Shown here: piece after piece, positions 16,664 to 26,068 of the stretch
Position numbering within the stretch: the first letter of the stretch is position 1
Layout of the letters: the number at the start of each line of letters is the position of its first letter
Assembly (NCBI GenBank): GCA_031553775.1
Contig: JAVBLA010000012.1
Coordinates: forward strand, 1 to 64,000
DNA: 64,000 nt
Direction of reading: 5' to 3'
Origin: JAISFI01 sp031553775
Lineage (GTDB): Bacteria > Bacteroidota > Bacteroidia > Bacteroidales > Azobacteroidaceae
Program-made: the position numbers and the translations under genes
Notes under the pieces: model-generated
What the model was told of the DNA's origin: nothing
The model's input: only the letters and a program-made list of their open reading frames with translations
Database searches by the model: none

Positions 16664-19600
16664 ATGAAAAAAAGAAAATTCTTTACTCAACAATTGTGCA
16701 TCATATTGTTCTGCAGCATGTCGGCTTTTCTTCAGGGAAATGCAAAAGAAGCAGGCTTTTATACACAGAAATCTGTATTGGCAAGCGGTCAATGGGTTAA
16801 ATTATCCGTAGCCGAAAATGCCATTTACAAACTAACTTACGAAAATATACAGTCAATGGGAATCGACCCGGCCAAAGCAAAAATCTATGGATACGGAGGA
16901 TGGATACTCAGCGAAAATTTCTCTCTCAACGATTATGCAGATGATCTACCTGAAGTACCGGTCTGGATCAGCGGAAATGATAATAAGTTAGATCCGGGTG
17001 AATTTTTGCTTTTTTATGGGAAAGGGCCGGTTAAATGGACCTACAATTTTGCCAATAACGAGTTTCAGCATGAGAACAATCCTTATTCCAATTATGGTTT
17101 TTATTTCATTACCGAGGGAAGTGAAGGTCCGGCTGTTATAGGCAAGGCCAATGAAGAAACTGCCGGGAATACGAAAATCAACACATTCGACGATTACGCC
17201 TTACATGAAAAGGATTTGAATATCGTTATCCGTTCCGGCCGGGAGTTATTCGGAGAAAGCTTTTACTCCAATACTACCCAAAATTTTTCTTTCAATATTG
17301 AAGGTATTACTTCCGATGAAGCATTTGCCAGGTTAAATTTTGTTTCTACAGCAGATATCTCCTCTACTACAGTTACAGGAAAAATCAACGGGGGATCAAA
17401 TTATTACAGATTTTCTGGCATTGAAGGTGATATTCTTGCATATCAACAAGATATCACGTGGAAATGGAATGCCGAAAGCCCTGCTGTAACTGCAACTATA
17501 ACATATAGTCACAAGGGGTACAAGTCGTACATGAATTATCTTCGCCTGAATGTGAAACGGGAATTAAAACCTTATGGTGGCTATACTTTTTTCCGAAAAA
17601 AGGTTACGAAAAACGATTATTATACTTATGATATCGCAAATGCCTCACAAAATTTACTGGTATTTGAATTAACCGAAGGAAAAAATATATGTCAGATACC
17701 AACCGGTTTTTCGAATGGAACAATGTCTTTCTATGCGGAAGAAAAAACTAATTCTATCCGGGAATTCGTATTGGTAGATCCCAGTAAATATTTCCCGTCA
17801 CCGGAAATAGTAGGAACCGTACCGAATCAGAACCTGCATGGAATTCCTCAAGCAGATATGATTATTATTACCCAGCCTATATATCTGGAACAGGCTAACC
17901 TGCTTGCAGAAGCACACAGGACGCATTCCGGTCTTATCGTAGAAATTATAACAGCAGACCTGATATACAATGAATTCTCATCAGGAGGAGCTGAGGCAAC
18001 AGCCTACCGGCGTCTGATGAAAATGTTTTACGACAGAGGAAGAACAGAAGAGAAAAAGCCGCGTTACTTGTTGCTTTTTGGAGACGGATCGCATGATAAC
18101 CGTATGTTAACGGAAAAATGGGTTCAAATGGACAGGAGCCATTACCTCCTTACATATCAGTCTATTAACTCCATTTCGAAAGATTGTGTCAGTTATACAA
18201 GCGATGATTATTTCGGATATATGGAAGATGACAATGGTTTTTCTAAAGCCAAACTTCAGGTAGCAGTAGGCCGATTACCAGTAAAAAATGTAAATGAGGC
18301 CAGGACTGTCGTAAACAAGATCATTGCTTACATGGACAACAAAAATCCGGGTAACTGGAAAAACCGCTTTGTAACTCTTGCCGGAGATGAGGATAAAAGC
18401 TCACAATACATGCATCTTAACCAGGCAGATATCATTGCTTCCAGGCTGGATAAATCTCATCCGGAAATTCTTCAGAGTAAAATTTACTTTGAAGCTTTTA
18501 AACAGGATAAATCCAAAGGCTCTACTACTTATCCTGCAGCAAAAGCCAAGCTGGAAAAATCGCTGAAAGACGGCTGCATGTTGTTCAGTTATCATGGACA
18601 CGGAGCTACCGATAGATTGGATAAAGAAATCCTTGCCAGTTCAGACGTTATCCAATTCAAATATACCAATCTTCCCCTATGGCTTATGTCAACTTGTGAT
18701 TTCGGACGATTTGATGAAACTTACAACTCAGGGGCAGAATGTGCAGTATTGAATCCCACCAGTGGGGCCATTGCAACTATTGCAGCCGCCCGAATTGTTA
18801 ATGCTTGGGAAAATTCAAATTTAAATAACGAAATCGTCAGCAACCTGTTCTCTCCTGAAAACGGGGTTTGCCCTACTTTGGGAGATATTCTTCTCAAAAG
18901 CAAAAATGCGCGTCCGGATACATCCAATAAATTAAGTTACGCGCTTCTCGGAGACCCTGCCCTGAAGTTGAATCTTCCAATGTCTTCTGTACGTTTAGAC
19001 TCCATCACACACATAGAGACAAAAACGACTCAGGGAGCTAATGAGACAGGAATACAATTCAAGTCAACTGAACCTCTTACACTAAAAGGAGTGATATTAG
19101 GACCGGATGGTAAAATAGATACCGGATTCAATGGCAAAGTCTATTCTACGGTTTTAGATTGCCCCCAAAAGATCTCAACTTACAGCTACAGGTTCGGATC
19201 GGATTCAATATATACTTTTTCCGAATACCAGAATAATATCTCATCGGCAACCGGAAGTGTATTGAATGGAGAATTTTCTATCCGCCTTACCATAGCCAGT
19301 GATATTTTGTTCAAGAACGAGCAGGGAAAAATCAGCTTTTATGCTGTTAATGCCGATAGATCTAATGAAGCAAGAGGTTCGTTTACGAACTTTATCGTCG
19401 GAGGCAGCATAGACAGGGATATTCACCCGGATATGGCAGGACCGCAAATTATATCGATGTATTTAAATACTCCTTCTTTCGTGAGTGGAGATGCTGTCAA
19501 CGAAAAGCCCTATTTCGTGGCTGAGGTTTTCGACACCATCGGAATCAATCGTTCGGATGCAGGTGTAGGGCATGAAATTTCATTATCAATTGATAACAGA

Positions 19601-20101
19601 CCCATTTACACTTATTCCCTCAATGATTATTATAATGAAGATTACAATACATTCGGAAAAGGGAATATCCGTTTTGCTATTCCGGACTCCTTAGCTCCCG
19701 GAAAACATACTATGACATTCAGGGTTTGGAATATTTTCAACATATCTTCTGTTCAAACCGCCGATTTTTATGTGGAAACCGGGAAAGCTCCTGTTATATA
19801 CGATTTGTATGCCAATCCGAATCCGGCCAGGACAGAGGTTTATTTCAATTTCGTACACGATCGCCCGGAAACACTTGTAACTATAAAAATATGCGTATTC
19901 GATCTTGCGGGAATTCCTATCTGGGAATATGAAGAAAGCGGTTATACCGACGAATTGGCTCAGACTCCGGTATACTGGGATCTTACTTCCAGCAAAGGAG
20001 GAAGAGTCAAACCAGGTATCTATGTTTACCGTGCTTCCATCAGCAGCAAATACGGCAAAGAAGCCACAGCTTCCAAAAAACTGATTATACTGTCACAATA
20101 A
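16664..20101 (+). CDS. porU: PorU, type IX secretion C-terminal signal peptidase (gingipain-fold sortase)
   Basis: An 1145-residue C25-family cysteine peptidase that removes the C-terminal signal of T9SS cargo at the cell surface and attaches it to LPS. Residues 1-27 are a signal peptide. After a long beta-rich N-terminal part the caspase-like domain carries the catalytic His in FSYHGHG (641-647) and the catalytic Cys in STCDFG (Cys678). The 34-residue H-C spacing matches gingipains, and PorU of P. gingivalis is likewise reported to use a Cys near 690. The last 90 residues (LYANPNPARTEVYFNF, then PGIYVYRASI) look like a T9SS-type C-terminal domain. porV follows directly. Confidence 0.95.
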   Translation: MKKRKFFTQQLCIILFCSMSAFLQGNAKEAGFYTQKSVLASGQWVKLSVAENAIYKLTYENIQSMGIDPAKAKIYGYGGWILSENFSLNDYADDLPEVPVWISGNDNKLDPGEFLLFYGKGPVKWTYNFANNEFQHENNPYSNYGFYFITEGSEGPAVIGKANEETAGNTKINTFDDYALHEKDLNIVIRSGRELFGESFYSNTTQNFSFNIEGITSDEAFARLNFVSTADISSTTVTGKINGGSNYYRFSGIEGDILAYQQDITWKWNAESPAVTATITYSHKGYKSYMNYLRLNVKRELKPYGGYTFFRKKVTKNDYYTYDIANASQNLLVFELTEGKNICQIPTGFSNGTMSFYAEEKTNSIREFVLVDPSKYFPSPEIVGTVPNQNLHGIPQADMIIITQPIYLEQANLLAEAHRTHSGLIVEIITADLIYNEFSSGGAEATAYRRLMKMFYDRGRTEEKKPRYLLLFGDGSHDNRMLTEKWVQMDRSHYLLTYQSINSISKDCVSYTSDDYFGYMEDDNGFSKAKLQVAVGRLPVKNVNEARTVVNKIIAYMDNKNPGNWKNRFVTLAGDEDKSSQYMHLNQADIIASRLDKSHPEILQSKIYFEAFKQDKSKGSTTYPAAKAKLEKSLKDGCMLFSYHGHGATDRLDKEILASSDVIQFKYTNLPLWLMSTCDFGRFDETYNSGAECAVLNPTSGAIATIAAARIVNAWENSNLNNEIVSNLFSPENGVCPTLGDILLKSKNARPDTSNKLSYALLGDPALKLNLPMSSVRLDSITHIETKTTQGANETGIQFKSTEPLTLKGVILGPDGKIDTGFNGKVYSTVLDCPQKISTYSYRFGSDSIYTFSEYQNNISSATGSVLNGEFSIRLTIASDILFKNEQGKISFYAVNADRSNEARGSFTNFIVGGSIDRDIHPDMAGPQIISMYLNTPSFVSGDAVNEKPYFVAEVFDTIGINRSDAGVGHEISLSIDNRPIYTYSLNDYYNEDYNTFGKGNIRFAIPDSLAPGKHTMTFRVWNIFNISSVQTADFYVETGKAPVIYDLYANPNPARTEVYFNFVHDRPETLVTIKICVFDLAGIPIWEYEESGYTDELAQTPVYWDLTSSKGGRVKPGIYVYRASISSKYGKEATASKKLIILSQ

Positions 20102-20103
20102 AT

Positions 20104-20124
20104 CGGCAGATAAGCCGTTTTTTT
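20104..20124 (+). terminator. Weak hairpin with T-run between porU and porV
   Basis: CGGC-AGATAA-GCCG followed by seven T, starting two bases after the porU stop. The stem is only 4 bp, so it is probably an attenuator or partial terminator that lets some transcripts continue into porV. Confidence 0.4.
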
Positions 20125-20152
20125 ATTGTCACTGAATATTAATAAAAAAAGC

Positions 20153-21322
20153 ATGAGAAAATTCCAGATTTTATGTCTTGTATGTATGTTATTTGTAACA
20201 TCTGCAATTGTAGCTCAAGACGAAACTAAAAAAGATTTGAACCCCATTTATACCGGAGTCCCTTCGCTTACCATTGCTCCTGATGCAAGAGGAGGCGCTA
20301 TGGGAGATGTTGGTGCTGCAACGACCCCGGACATGGCTTCCCAATATTGGAACCCGGCCAAAACAGCTTTTGCCTGGAGCAAAGCCGGAGTAGAATTGTC
20401 TTACACTCCCTGGTTAAGAAAATTAGTCAGCGATATCGATCTGGCCTATTTGTCCGGATATTACAAACTGGGAAGTGAAGACCGGCAAGCCATCGGAGCT
20501 TCCATCCGTTATTTTTCTTTGGGAGAAGTTCCTTATACAAATAACGAAGGAAACACAACACAAATCATCAATCCTTACGAAATGGCCCTTGACCTGAGTT
20601 ATTCAGTGAAATTATCGGAATCTTTTTCAGGAGCAGTAGCCTTCCGCTATATACGTTCCGACCTGGGAGCCAGTATTGACGATGGTACCGATGCCGGAAA
20701 TGCCTATGCTGCAGACATCGCCGGTTATTATAACAAGTATGTTATGATGGGCCACAACGAATGCCTGTTGGGATTGGGATTCAATATCTCTAATATCGGT
20801 ACAAAAATCTCATATGATGGATTCAATACTTCTCATTTCATTCCTACAAACCTGAGAATAGGAGGATCTTTATTGATGCCGTTAGACGATTATAACACGT
20901 TGAGTCTCAGCTTAGACCTGAATAAACTATTAGTGCCGACCCCTCCCGACTACGACGATATGACTCCGGAAGAAAAAACAGCGGCAAAAGATGCTTATGA
21001 TGCTATTTCTCCCATTAGCGGTATTTTCAAATCATTCAGTGATGCTCCCGGAGGAGCTAAAGAAGAATTTGAAGAAATCATGTGGTCGGTTGGTGCGGAA
21101 TATGGATATCGTGACCAATTTTTTGTCCGCGGAGGCTATTTCTACGAAAGCCCCAGCAAGGGAAATCGCCAGTATTTCTCATTAGGAGCCGGATTTAAAA
21201 TGAATGTATTCCAATTAGATGTGGCATACTTAATGGCTACGGCACCTTCCAATCCTCTGGACCAGACATTACGCTTCTCCCTTACATTCGATATGGATGG
21301 ACTGAGAAGCCTGACAAGATAA
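20153..21322 (+). CDS. porV: PorV (LptO), T9SS outer-membrane cargo shuttle
   Basis: A 389-residue outer-membrane beta-barrel of the FadL-like PorV family. Start taken at ATG 20153 (MRKFQILCLVCMLFVTSA), a clear signal peptide; the upstream in-frame ATG lacks one. Family marks are PSLTIAPDARGGAMGDVGAATTPD near the mature N-terminus, MASQYWNPAKTAF, and a C-terminus ending LRFSLTFDMDGL with alternating aromatic residues. PorV carries cargo to PorU and belongs to the attachment complex. The order porU-porV-ispF matches P. gingivalis, a strong contextual support. Confidence 0.95.
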   Translation: MRKFQILCLVCMLFVTSAIVAQDETKKDLNPIYTGVPSLTIAPDARGGAMGDVGAATTPDMASQYWNPAKTAFAWSKAGVELSYTPWLRKLVSDIDLAYLSGYYKLGSEDRQAIGASIRYFSLGEVPYTNNEGNTTQIINPYEMALDLSYSVKLSESFSGAVAFRYIRSDLGASIDDGTDAGNAYAADIAGYYNKYVMMGHNECLLGLGFNISNIGTKISYDGFNTSHFIPTNLRIGGSLLMPLDDYNTLSLSLDLNKLLVPTPPDYDDMTPEEKTAAKDAYDAISPISGIFKSFSDAPGGAKEEFEEIMWSVGAEYGYRDQFFVRGGYFYESPSKGNRQYFSLGAGFKMNVFQLDVAYLMATAPSNPLDQTLRFSLTFDMDGLRSLTR

Positions 21323-21330
21323 CAAATGAA

Positions 21331-21810
21331 ATGAAATTCAGAACCGGTTTCGGATACGACGTACACCGCTTAGCACAAGGCCGTGAGCTTTGGTTAGGCG
21401 GTGTACGTTTTGAATATGAGATGGGCCTGGAGGGACATTCGGATGCAGATGTATTGATCCATGCCATTTGCGATGCCCTTTTAGGTGCCGCCAACTTGCG
21501 GGATATTGGATTTCAGTTTCCTGATACCGCCAATGAATATAAAGGGATTGACAGTAAAATCCTGCTTGCCCGGACAATGGAGTTGCTGCGTGGAAAAGGC
21601 TATGAATTGGAAAATATTGATGCTACAATTTGTGCGGAAAGGCCTAAAATCAATCCATTTATTCCGGAAATGAAAGCCTGCCTGGCAAAAACCATGCAAG
21701 TAGATCCGGAAGATATTTCACTGAAAGCGACCACTTCCGAAAAAATGGGATTTGTAGGCCGGGAAGAAGGTATGGCTGCCTATGCAGTTGTATTGATTTA
21801 TCGTTTTTAA
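21331..21810 (+). CDS. ispF: 2-C-methyl-D-erythritol 2,4-cyclodiphosphate synthase
   Basis: A 159-residue enzyme of the MEP isoprenoid pathway, normal length. The zinc-binding GYDVHRLAQGRELWLGGV (Asp and His near 8-10), the HSDADVLIHAICDALLGAA block and the C-terminal KATTSEKMGFVGREEGMA are all present. Isoprenoid output would feed the prenyl synthase at 44165-45139. Only 8 bases separate it from porV, so it is cotranscribed with secretion genes, as in other T9SS bacteria. Confidence 0.96.
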   Translation: MKFRTGFGYDVHRLAQGRELWLGGVRFEYEMGLEGHSDADVLIHAICDALLGAANLRDIGFQFPDTANEYKGIDSKILLARTMELLRGKGYELENIDATICAERPKINPFIPEMKACLAKTMQVDPEDISLKATTSEKMGFVGREEGMAAYAVVLIYRF

Positions 21811-21819
21811 GGTTTATAT

Positions 21820-23436
21820 ATGAAGAAATTTCTACCTCTTTTGTTTTTACTGATAACGTTTTCTCTACAAGCACAGGAAACAAGCTATATGTATCGTCTT
21901 TTACTGAAGGACAAAGGGCAAAGTCGTTTTTCCATTACTGAGGCAGATCAATTTTTATCAGAAAAAGCAATTCAAAGACGTAATAAACAAGGAATAAATA
22001 TCAACGAAACCGATTTACCTATTGATCCCTCCTATTTTGCCAGAATCCGGGAAACCGGAGTTTCTATTGTTGCCCACAGTAAATGGGTCAAAACAATCAC
22101 GGTAAAAACCAACCATATTTCAGATAAGGACCGGTTATCCGCATTGCCTTTTGTAGATGATGCCATACTGGTCTGGAAAGAAGTGATTACTCCTATGCCG
22201 GAAGATACCCTTCCAACCCAACCTTTTGTTGTTACAGCCAGTCAACCGTGGGCAGGGGTTTACGGTATCGGATTTGATCAGATTGCCCTGAATAACGGCA
22301 ATCTGTTACACGAAGCCGGCTACAAGGGACAGGGAATGACGATTGCCGTGATGGATGGAGGATACCATAATGTAGACATGATCGATGCTTTCAATAAAGA
22401 TCAGATACTGGAGGCCCGTACTTTTTCGCATGAAGCCACTCCTCCCTTCCGAATCAAAGCGCAGCACGGTACCCGGGTTTTGTCTTGCATGCTCTCCAAT
22501 AAGGAAAATGTAATGATCGGAACCGCACCCGAAGCTTCTTATTACCTTTTTTGCACAGAGGTAGACGGCCCTGAATTTCCCGTTGAAGAAGATTACTGGA
22601 TTTCCGCCATCGAATATGCCGATAGTATCGGAGTAGATATTGCCTCTACTTCTTTAGGATATACAGAATTTCCTCAATTACCGGAAATGAGCCATACCCA
22701 CGAACAACTCGACGGGAAAACGGTTCTGATGAGTATAGCAGCTGGCATGGCTGCCGATAAAGGGATATTGGTACTGAATGCGGGGGGCAATGAGGGAAAT
22801 AAAAGCTGGAGAACAATCTCCATTCCTTCCGATGCCCGGAATATCCTGACTGTAGGCGCCGTATCTTCCGATTGTACCCTGGCCTCCTTTACTCCTTACG
22901 GGCCTACGGCCGACAACCGGATCAAGCCGGAAATTACAGGAGTCGGCAACGGAACCGGGCTGATCGCTTCCAACGGGACATTGGTAACAAGTAACGGAAC
23001 ATCCTATTCCACACCTGTAATGGCCGGATTAACCGCTTGTCTCTGGCAAGCGCTTCCATCACTCACCAACAAGGAACTGATCAATATTATTATCCAAAGT
23101 TCACACAAATACAGCGCTCCCGATAACAGGTACGGATATGGGATCCCGGATGTATTTAAAGCTTATGAAAAAGTCCAATCTTCTATTCCGGAAAATCTTT
23201 CCCGGCAACAGAAAGTCCTGATACGACCTATCGGAAACTATTTGCTGGTAGATATCGATTTTAACAAACTTTTTTCCTGTAAGCTTACTGTATACAATGC
23301 TTTAGGTAAAATAGTAGAAAAGAAAGATTCCCTGGCTTACGCCACATTCGATATAAGCCATTTATCCAAAGGCATTTATATTGCTCTGTTGGAAGGTCCT
23401 GAAATCCATCAGGCCTGTAAATTCGTTAAACATTAA
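21820..23436 (+). CDS. S8 (subtilisin-like) serine protease with T9SS C-terminal sorting domain
   Basis: A 538-residue secreted protease. Signal peptide 1-19 (ends SLQAQ). The subtilase triad is complete: Asp179 in AVMDGGYHN, His216 in AQHGTRVLSC, Ser395 in NGTSYSTPVMAGL, with the oxyanion Asn near 320 (LNAGGNEG). The last 75 residues (LLVDIDFNKLFSCKLTVYNA, then SKGIYIALLEG) form a beta-sandwich of the T9SS type A kind, so it is likely exported by the system encoded just upstream and processed by PorU. Nine bases after ispF, so in the same operon. Natural substrate unknown. Confidence 0.92.
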   Translation: MKKFLPLLFLLITFSLQAQETSYMYRLLLKDKGQSRFSITEADQFLSEKAIQRRNKQGININETDLPIDPSYFARIRETGVSIVAHSKWVKTITVKTNHISDKDRLSALPFVDDAILVWKEVITPMPEDTLPTQPFVVTASQPWAGVYGIGFDQIALNNGNLLHEAGYKGQGMTIAVMDGGYHNVDMIDAFNKDQILEARTFSHEATPPFRIKAQHGTRVLSCMLSNKENVMIGTAPEASYYLFCTEVDGPEFPVEEDYWISAIEYADSIGVDIASTSLGYTEFPQLPEMSHTHEQLDGKTVLMSIAAGMAADKGILVLNAGGNEGNKSWRTISIPSDARNILTVGAVSSDCTLASFTPYGPTADNRIKPEITGVGNGTGLIASNGTLVTSNGTSYSTPVMAGLTACLWQALPSLTNKELINIIIQSSHKYSAPDNRYGYGIPDVFKAYEKVQSSIPENLSRQQKVLIRPIGNYLLVDIDFNKLFSCKLTVYNALGKIVEKKDSLAYATFDISHLSKGIYIALLEGPEIHQACKFVKH

Positions 23437-23445
23437 CTTTTCTGT

Positions 23446-24684
23446 ATGGAACCGATAACTCTGGTGCAACTGAACCGGATGGTTTCCGGTACTATCCGGG
23501 ATGCTTTTCCCGATACTTATTGGCTGGCAGCAGAAATCAGCGATGTCCGGTTCAATCCGAACGGACATTGTTATCTGGAATTTATAGAGAAAGATCCGCA
23601 AACCCATACAATGGTTGCCCGCGCTAAAGGAAATATCTGGAATGCTGTTTTCCGGATGCTGAAACCCTATTTCGAACAGACCACCGGACAGGCTTTTGTT
23701 TCGGGAATTAAAGTACTGGTGAAGGTTTCCATAGACTTTCATGAATTATACGGATATGCCCTAACGGTTTCCGATATCGATCCTTCCTATACCCTCGGGG
23801 ACATGCAGCGTCAGCGACAATTAATCCTCCGGCAATTAGAAGAAGAAGGAGTGCTTGATTTAAACAAAGAGCTGGAATTTCCCTTATTTCCGCAACGTAT
23901 TGCCATCATTACTTCGGAAACGGCAGCCGGTTATGAAGATTTTCTCGATCAAATCGGAAATAATCCGGAGGGATTTGTTTTTTATCCGCGATTATTTCAG
24001 GCCAATATGCAAGGAGAGAAAACAGAAGAATCGGTTATTGCAGCACTCAACCGGATCTATGATCACAAGGAACTGTTTGATGTGGTAGTGATTATCCGTG
24101 GCGGAGGATCTACTTCCGATCTTCACTGTTTCGACTCGTATTTACTCGCTGCTAACCTGGCCCAATTTCCTCTCCCGGTTATTACCGGCATAGGTCATGA
24201 ACGGGATGAAACCGTACTGGATTTTGTTGCCAATAAGCGCGCTAAAACCCCGACAGCGGTAGCCACATTACTGATAGATACCATGGAAGAGTCTTATCAG
24301 GAAATACTCCAGATACAATCTGAGATCATCGATCAGTGCGAAGAAAGAATAACATCGGGAATCCAACAGCTACAAACAGATTCTTATCGTTTGCATGCCA
24401 ATACTACAGCCATTTTATCCAGGCACAAAACAGCATTAGATCTCTACCGGACATCTCTCAGAAATGCATCTACCCGGTATTTTTCACAAAAAAGGCATCA
24501 ATTGGAGGCAATAGATCAGTTTCTTCAGTTATCTTCTCCCAAGCATATCCTTTCTAAGGGTTACTCCATTACCCTGAAAGAAGGAAAAGCTGTTAAATCG
24601 GCTACAAGCCTGGAAGAAGGAGATTATATCGAAACGGTGTTTGCCGAGGGAAAAAGCCGGAGCCAGGTAATTCAAAAATCCTGA
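23446..24684 (+). CDS. xseA: Exodeoxyribonuclease VII large subunit
   Basis: A 412-residue single-strand DNase subunit. An N-terminal OB fold covers 1-100 (TYWLAAEISDVRFNPNGHCY), and the catalytic domain about 125-330 has RIAIITSETAAGYEDFL, VVIIRGGGSTSDLHCFDSY and TGIGHERDETVLDFVANKRA, followed by coiled-coil and C-terminal GYSITLKEGKAVKSA. The small subunit gene xseB, which often follows xseA, is not here: the next gene converges after 3 bases. Last gene of the rex-porUV run. Confidence 0.94.
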   Translation: MEPITLVQLNRMVSGTIRDAFPDTYWLAAEISDVRFNPNGHCYLEFIEKDPQTHTMVARAKGNIWNAVFRMLKPYFEQTTGQAFVSGIKVLVKVSIDFHELYGYALTVSDIDPSYTLGDMQRQRQLILRQLEEEGVLDLNKELEFPLFPQRIAIITSETAAGYEDFLDQIGNNPEGFVFYPRLFQANMQGEKTEESVIAALNRIYDHKELFDVVVIIRGGGSTSDLHCFDSYLLAANLAQFPLPVITGIGHERDETVLDFVANKRAKTPTAVATLLIDTMEESYQEILQIQSEIIDQCEERITSGIQQLQTDSYRLHANTTAILSRHKTALDLYRTSLRNASTRYFSQKRHQLEAIDQFLQLSSPKHILSKGYSITLKEGKAVKSATSLEEGDYIETVFAEGKSRSQVIQKS

Positions 24685-24687
24685 AAA

Positions 24688-26064
24688 TCAGGATTCCAGC
24701 ATCCGTTTTAAGTCCTCAATATCTTTCCGGCGGTTTTTCTTTTCCTCAATGGGAGCTTTTATCTCTTTTTTTGCCGGATATTCTTTTTTCAATATGGTTT
24801 TTTTCGAAAATTTGGCAGTGTCGGAAGGTTTATTCAAAGAGGGTTTTTCCGCTCTTTCTGGTTTTTTCACACTTTCCGGTCTTTTTGCTCTTTCTGAATT
24901 CCTTATAGTTTCCGGTTTTTTCCGGTCATATCTTTTCCCCTGAAATATTTCATATTTCCGGAATTCACAATCCAATGCTCCGTTTTTCAATTTGATTTTA
25001 GCATCCGGCCGTAATCCGATCTTCTCGAAACAATCTTCCCTATAACTGAGAATCCAGACATCATAACCCATAAAAACATGCTTCATCCGCTCTCCAATCA
25101 TGGAATACAAAGCATAAAGATCATCAGAACCAATTCGTTCCCCATAAGGAGGATTGGTTACCAATATTCCTTTTCCGGGAGTTTCTTTATATTGTTGCAA
25201 CGGCATTACCTTCAGTTCCACATATTTCGATAAGCCTGCACTTTTGATATTTTTGCGGGCAATCTCAATAGCAGCCGGAGAGATATCCGAACCATAGATT
25301 TTATAGTTGAACTCCCGTTCGCGCGTATCATCATCATAGATTTCCTGAAATAATTCGCTATCAAAATCCGGCCACTTCTCAAAGGCAAAATTCTGCCGGT
25401 GTATACCGGGAGGTATGTTCAGGGCGATCATGGCAGCCTCTATCAGTAAAGTTCCCGAACCACACATCGGATCTACAAAATTACATTGGCCGTTCCATCC
25501 TGTTTTCAATATCATTCCGGCAGCAAGTACTTCATTCAAAGGAGCTTCTGTTTGATTAACACGGTATCCCCTTTTGTGAAGAGATTCGCCGGAACTATCT
25601 AATGAAATAGTACAATCGTTATGAGAAATATGCAGATGTAATAACAAATCAGGATTATTGACCCGTACGGAAGGGCGGTCTCCTCCTTTTTCCGAAAAAT
25701 AATCGGCAATCGCATCTTTCGCCCTGTAAGCGACAAACTTGGAATGAGTGAATGTTTCCGAGTTGACCACTGCATCGATTGCAAAAGTAGTCTGGGGAGT
25801 TAAAAAACTTTCCCAATCGATCCGTTTTACCTGCTCGTAGACTTCATCTGCGTCTTTGGCCCGAAAAGTACGGATCGGTTTGAGAATTCGCAAAGCAGTT
25901 CTGCAATGGATATTGGTCCGGTATAGCATGGCCATATCGCCTTCAAAAGAAACCATCCTGCGTCCGATTTGCACTCCATTCGCACCCATAGCAATTAACT
26001 CTTTCGCCAATACATCTTCCAGTCCATACATGGTCTTGGCGACCATTTCAAAAGTTTTTTCCAT
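24688..26064 (-). CDS. THUMP-domain class I RNA methyltransferase (RlmL/TrmN-like)
   Basis: A 458-residue SAM-dependent RNA methyltransferase, probably acting on 23S rRNA guanines. Start at ATG 26064 (MEKTFEMVAKTMYGLE), 4 bases after the stop of the upstream gene. THUMP domain about 45-160; methyltransferase domain about 160-375 with FVDPMCGSGTLLIEAAMIAL and the catalytic NPPYGERIG motif. The last 75 residues are an unusually basic, Lys/Glu/Pro-rich tail with KxxE-type short repeats (KKPETIRNSERAKRPESVKK), not part of the fold and probably disordered and RNA-binding. RlmL proper is longer because RlmK is fused; here only the L half exists. Confidence 0.88.
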   Translation of the reverse strand: MEKTFEMVAKTMYGLEDVLAKELIAMGANGVQIGRRMVSFEGDMAMLYRTNIHCRTALRILKPIRTFRAKDADEVYEQVKRIDWESFLTPQTTFAIDAVVNSETFTHSKFVAYRAKDAIADYFSEKGGDRPSVRVNNPDLLLHLHISHNDCTISLDSSGESLHKRGYRVNQTEAPLNEVLAAGMILKTGWNGQCNFVDPMCGSGTLLIEAAMIALNIPPGIHRQNFAFEKWPDFDSELFQEIYDDDTREREFNYKIYGSDISPAAIEIARKNIKSAGLSKYVELKVMPLQQYKETPGKGILVTNPPYGERIGSDDLYALYSMIGERMKHVFMGYDVWILSYREDCFEKIGLRPDAKIKLKNGALDCEFRKYEIFQGKRYDRKKPETIRNSERAKRPESVKKPERAEKPSLNKPSDTAKFSKKTILKKEYPAKKEIKAPIEEKKNRRKDIEDLKRMLES

Positions 26065-26068
26065 TTTT

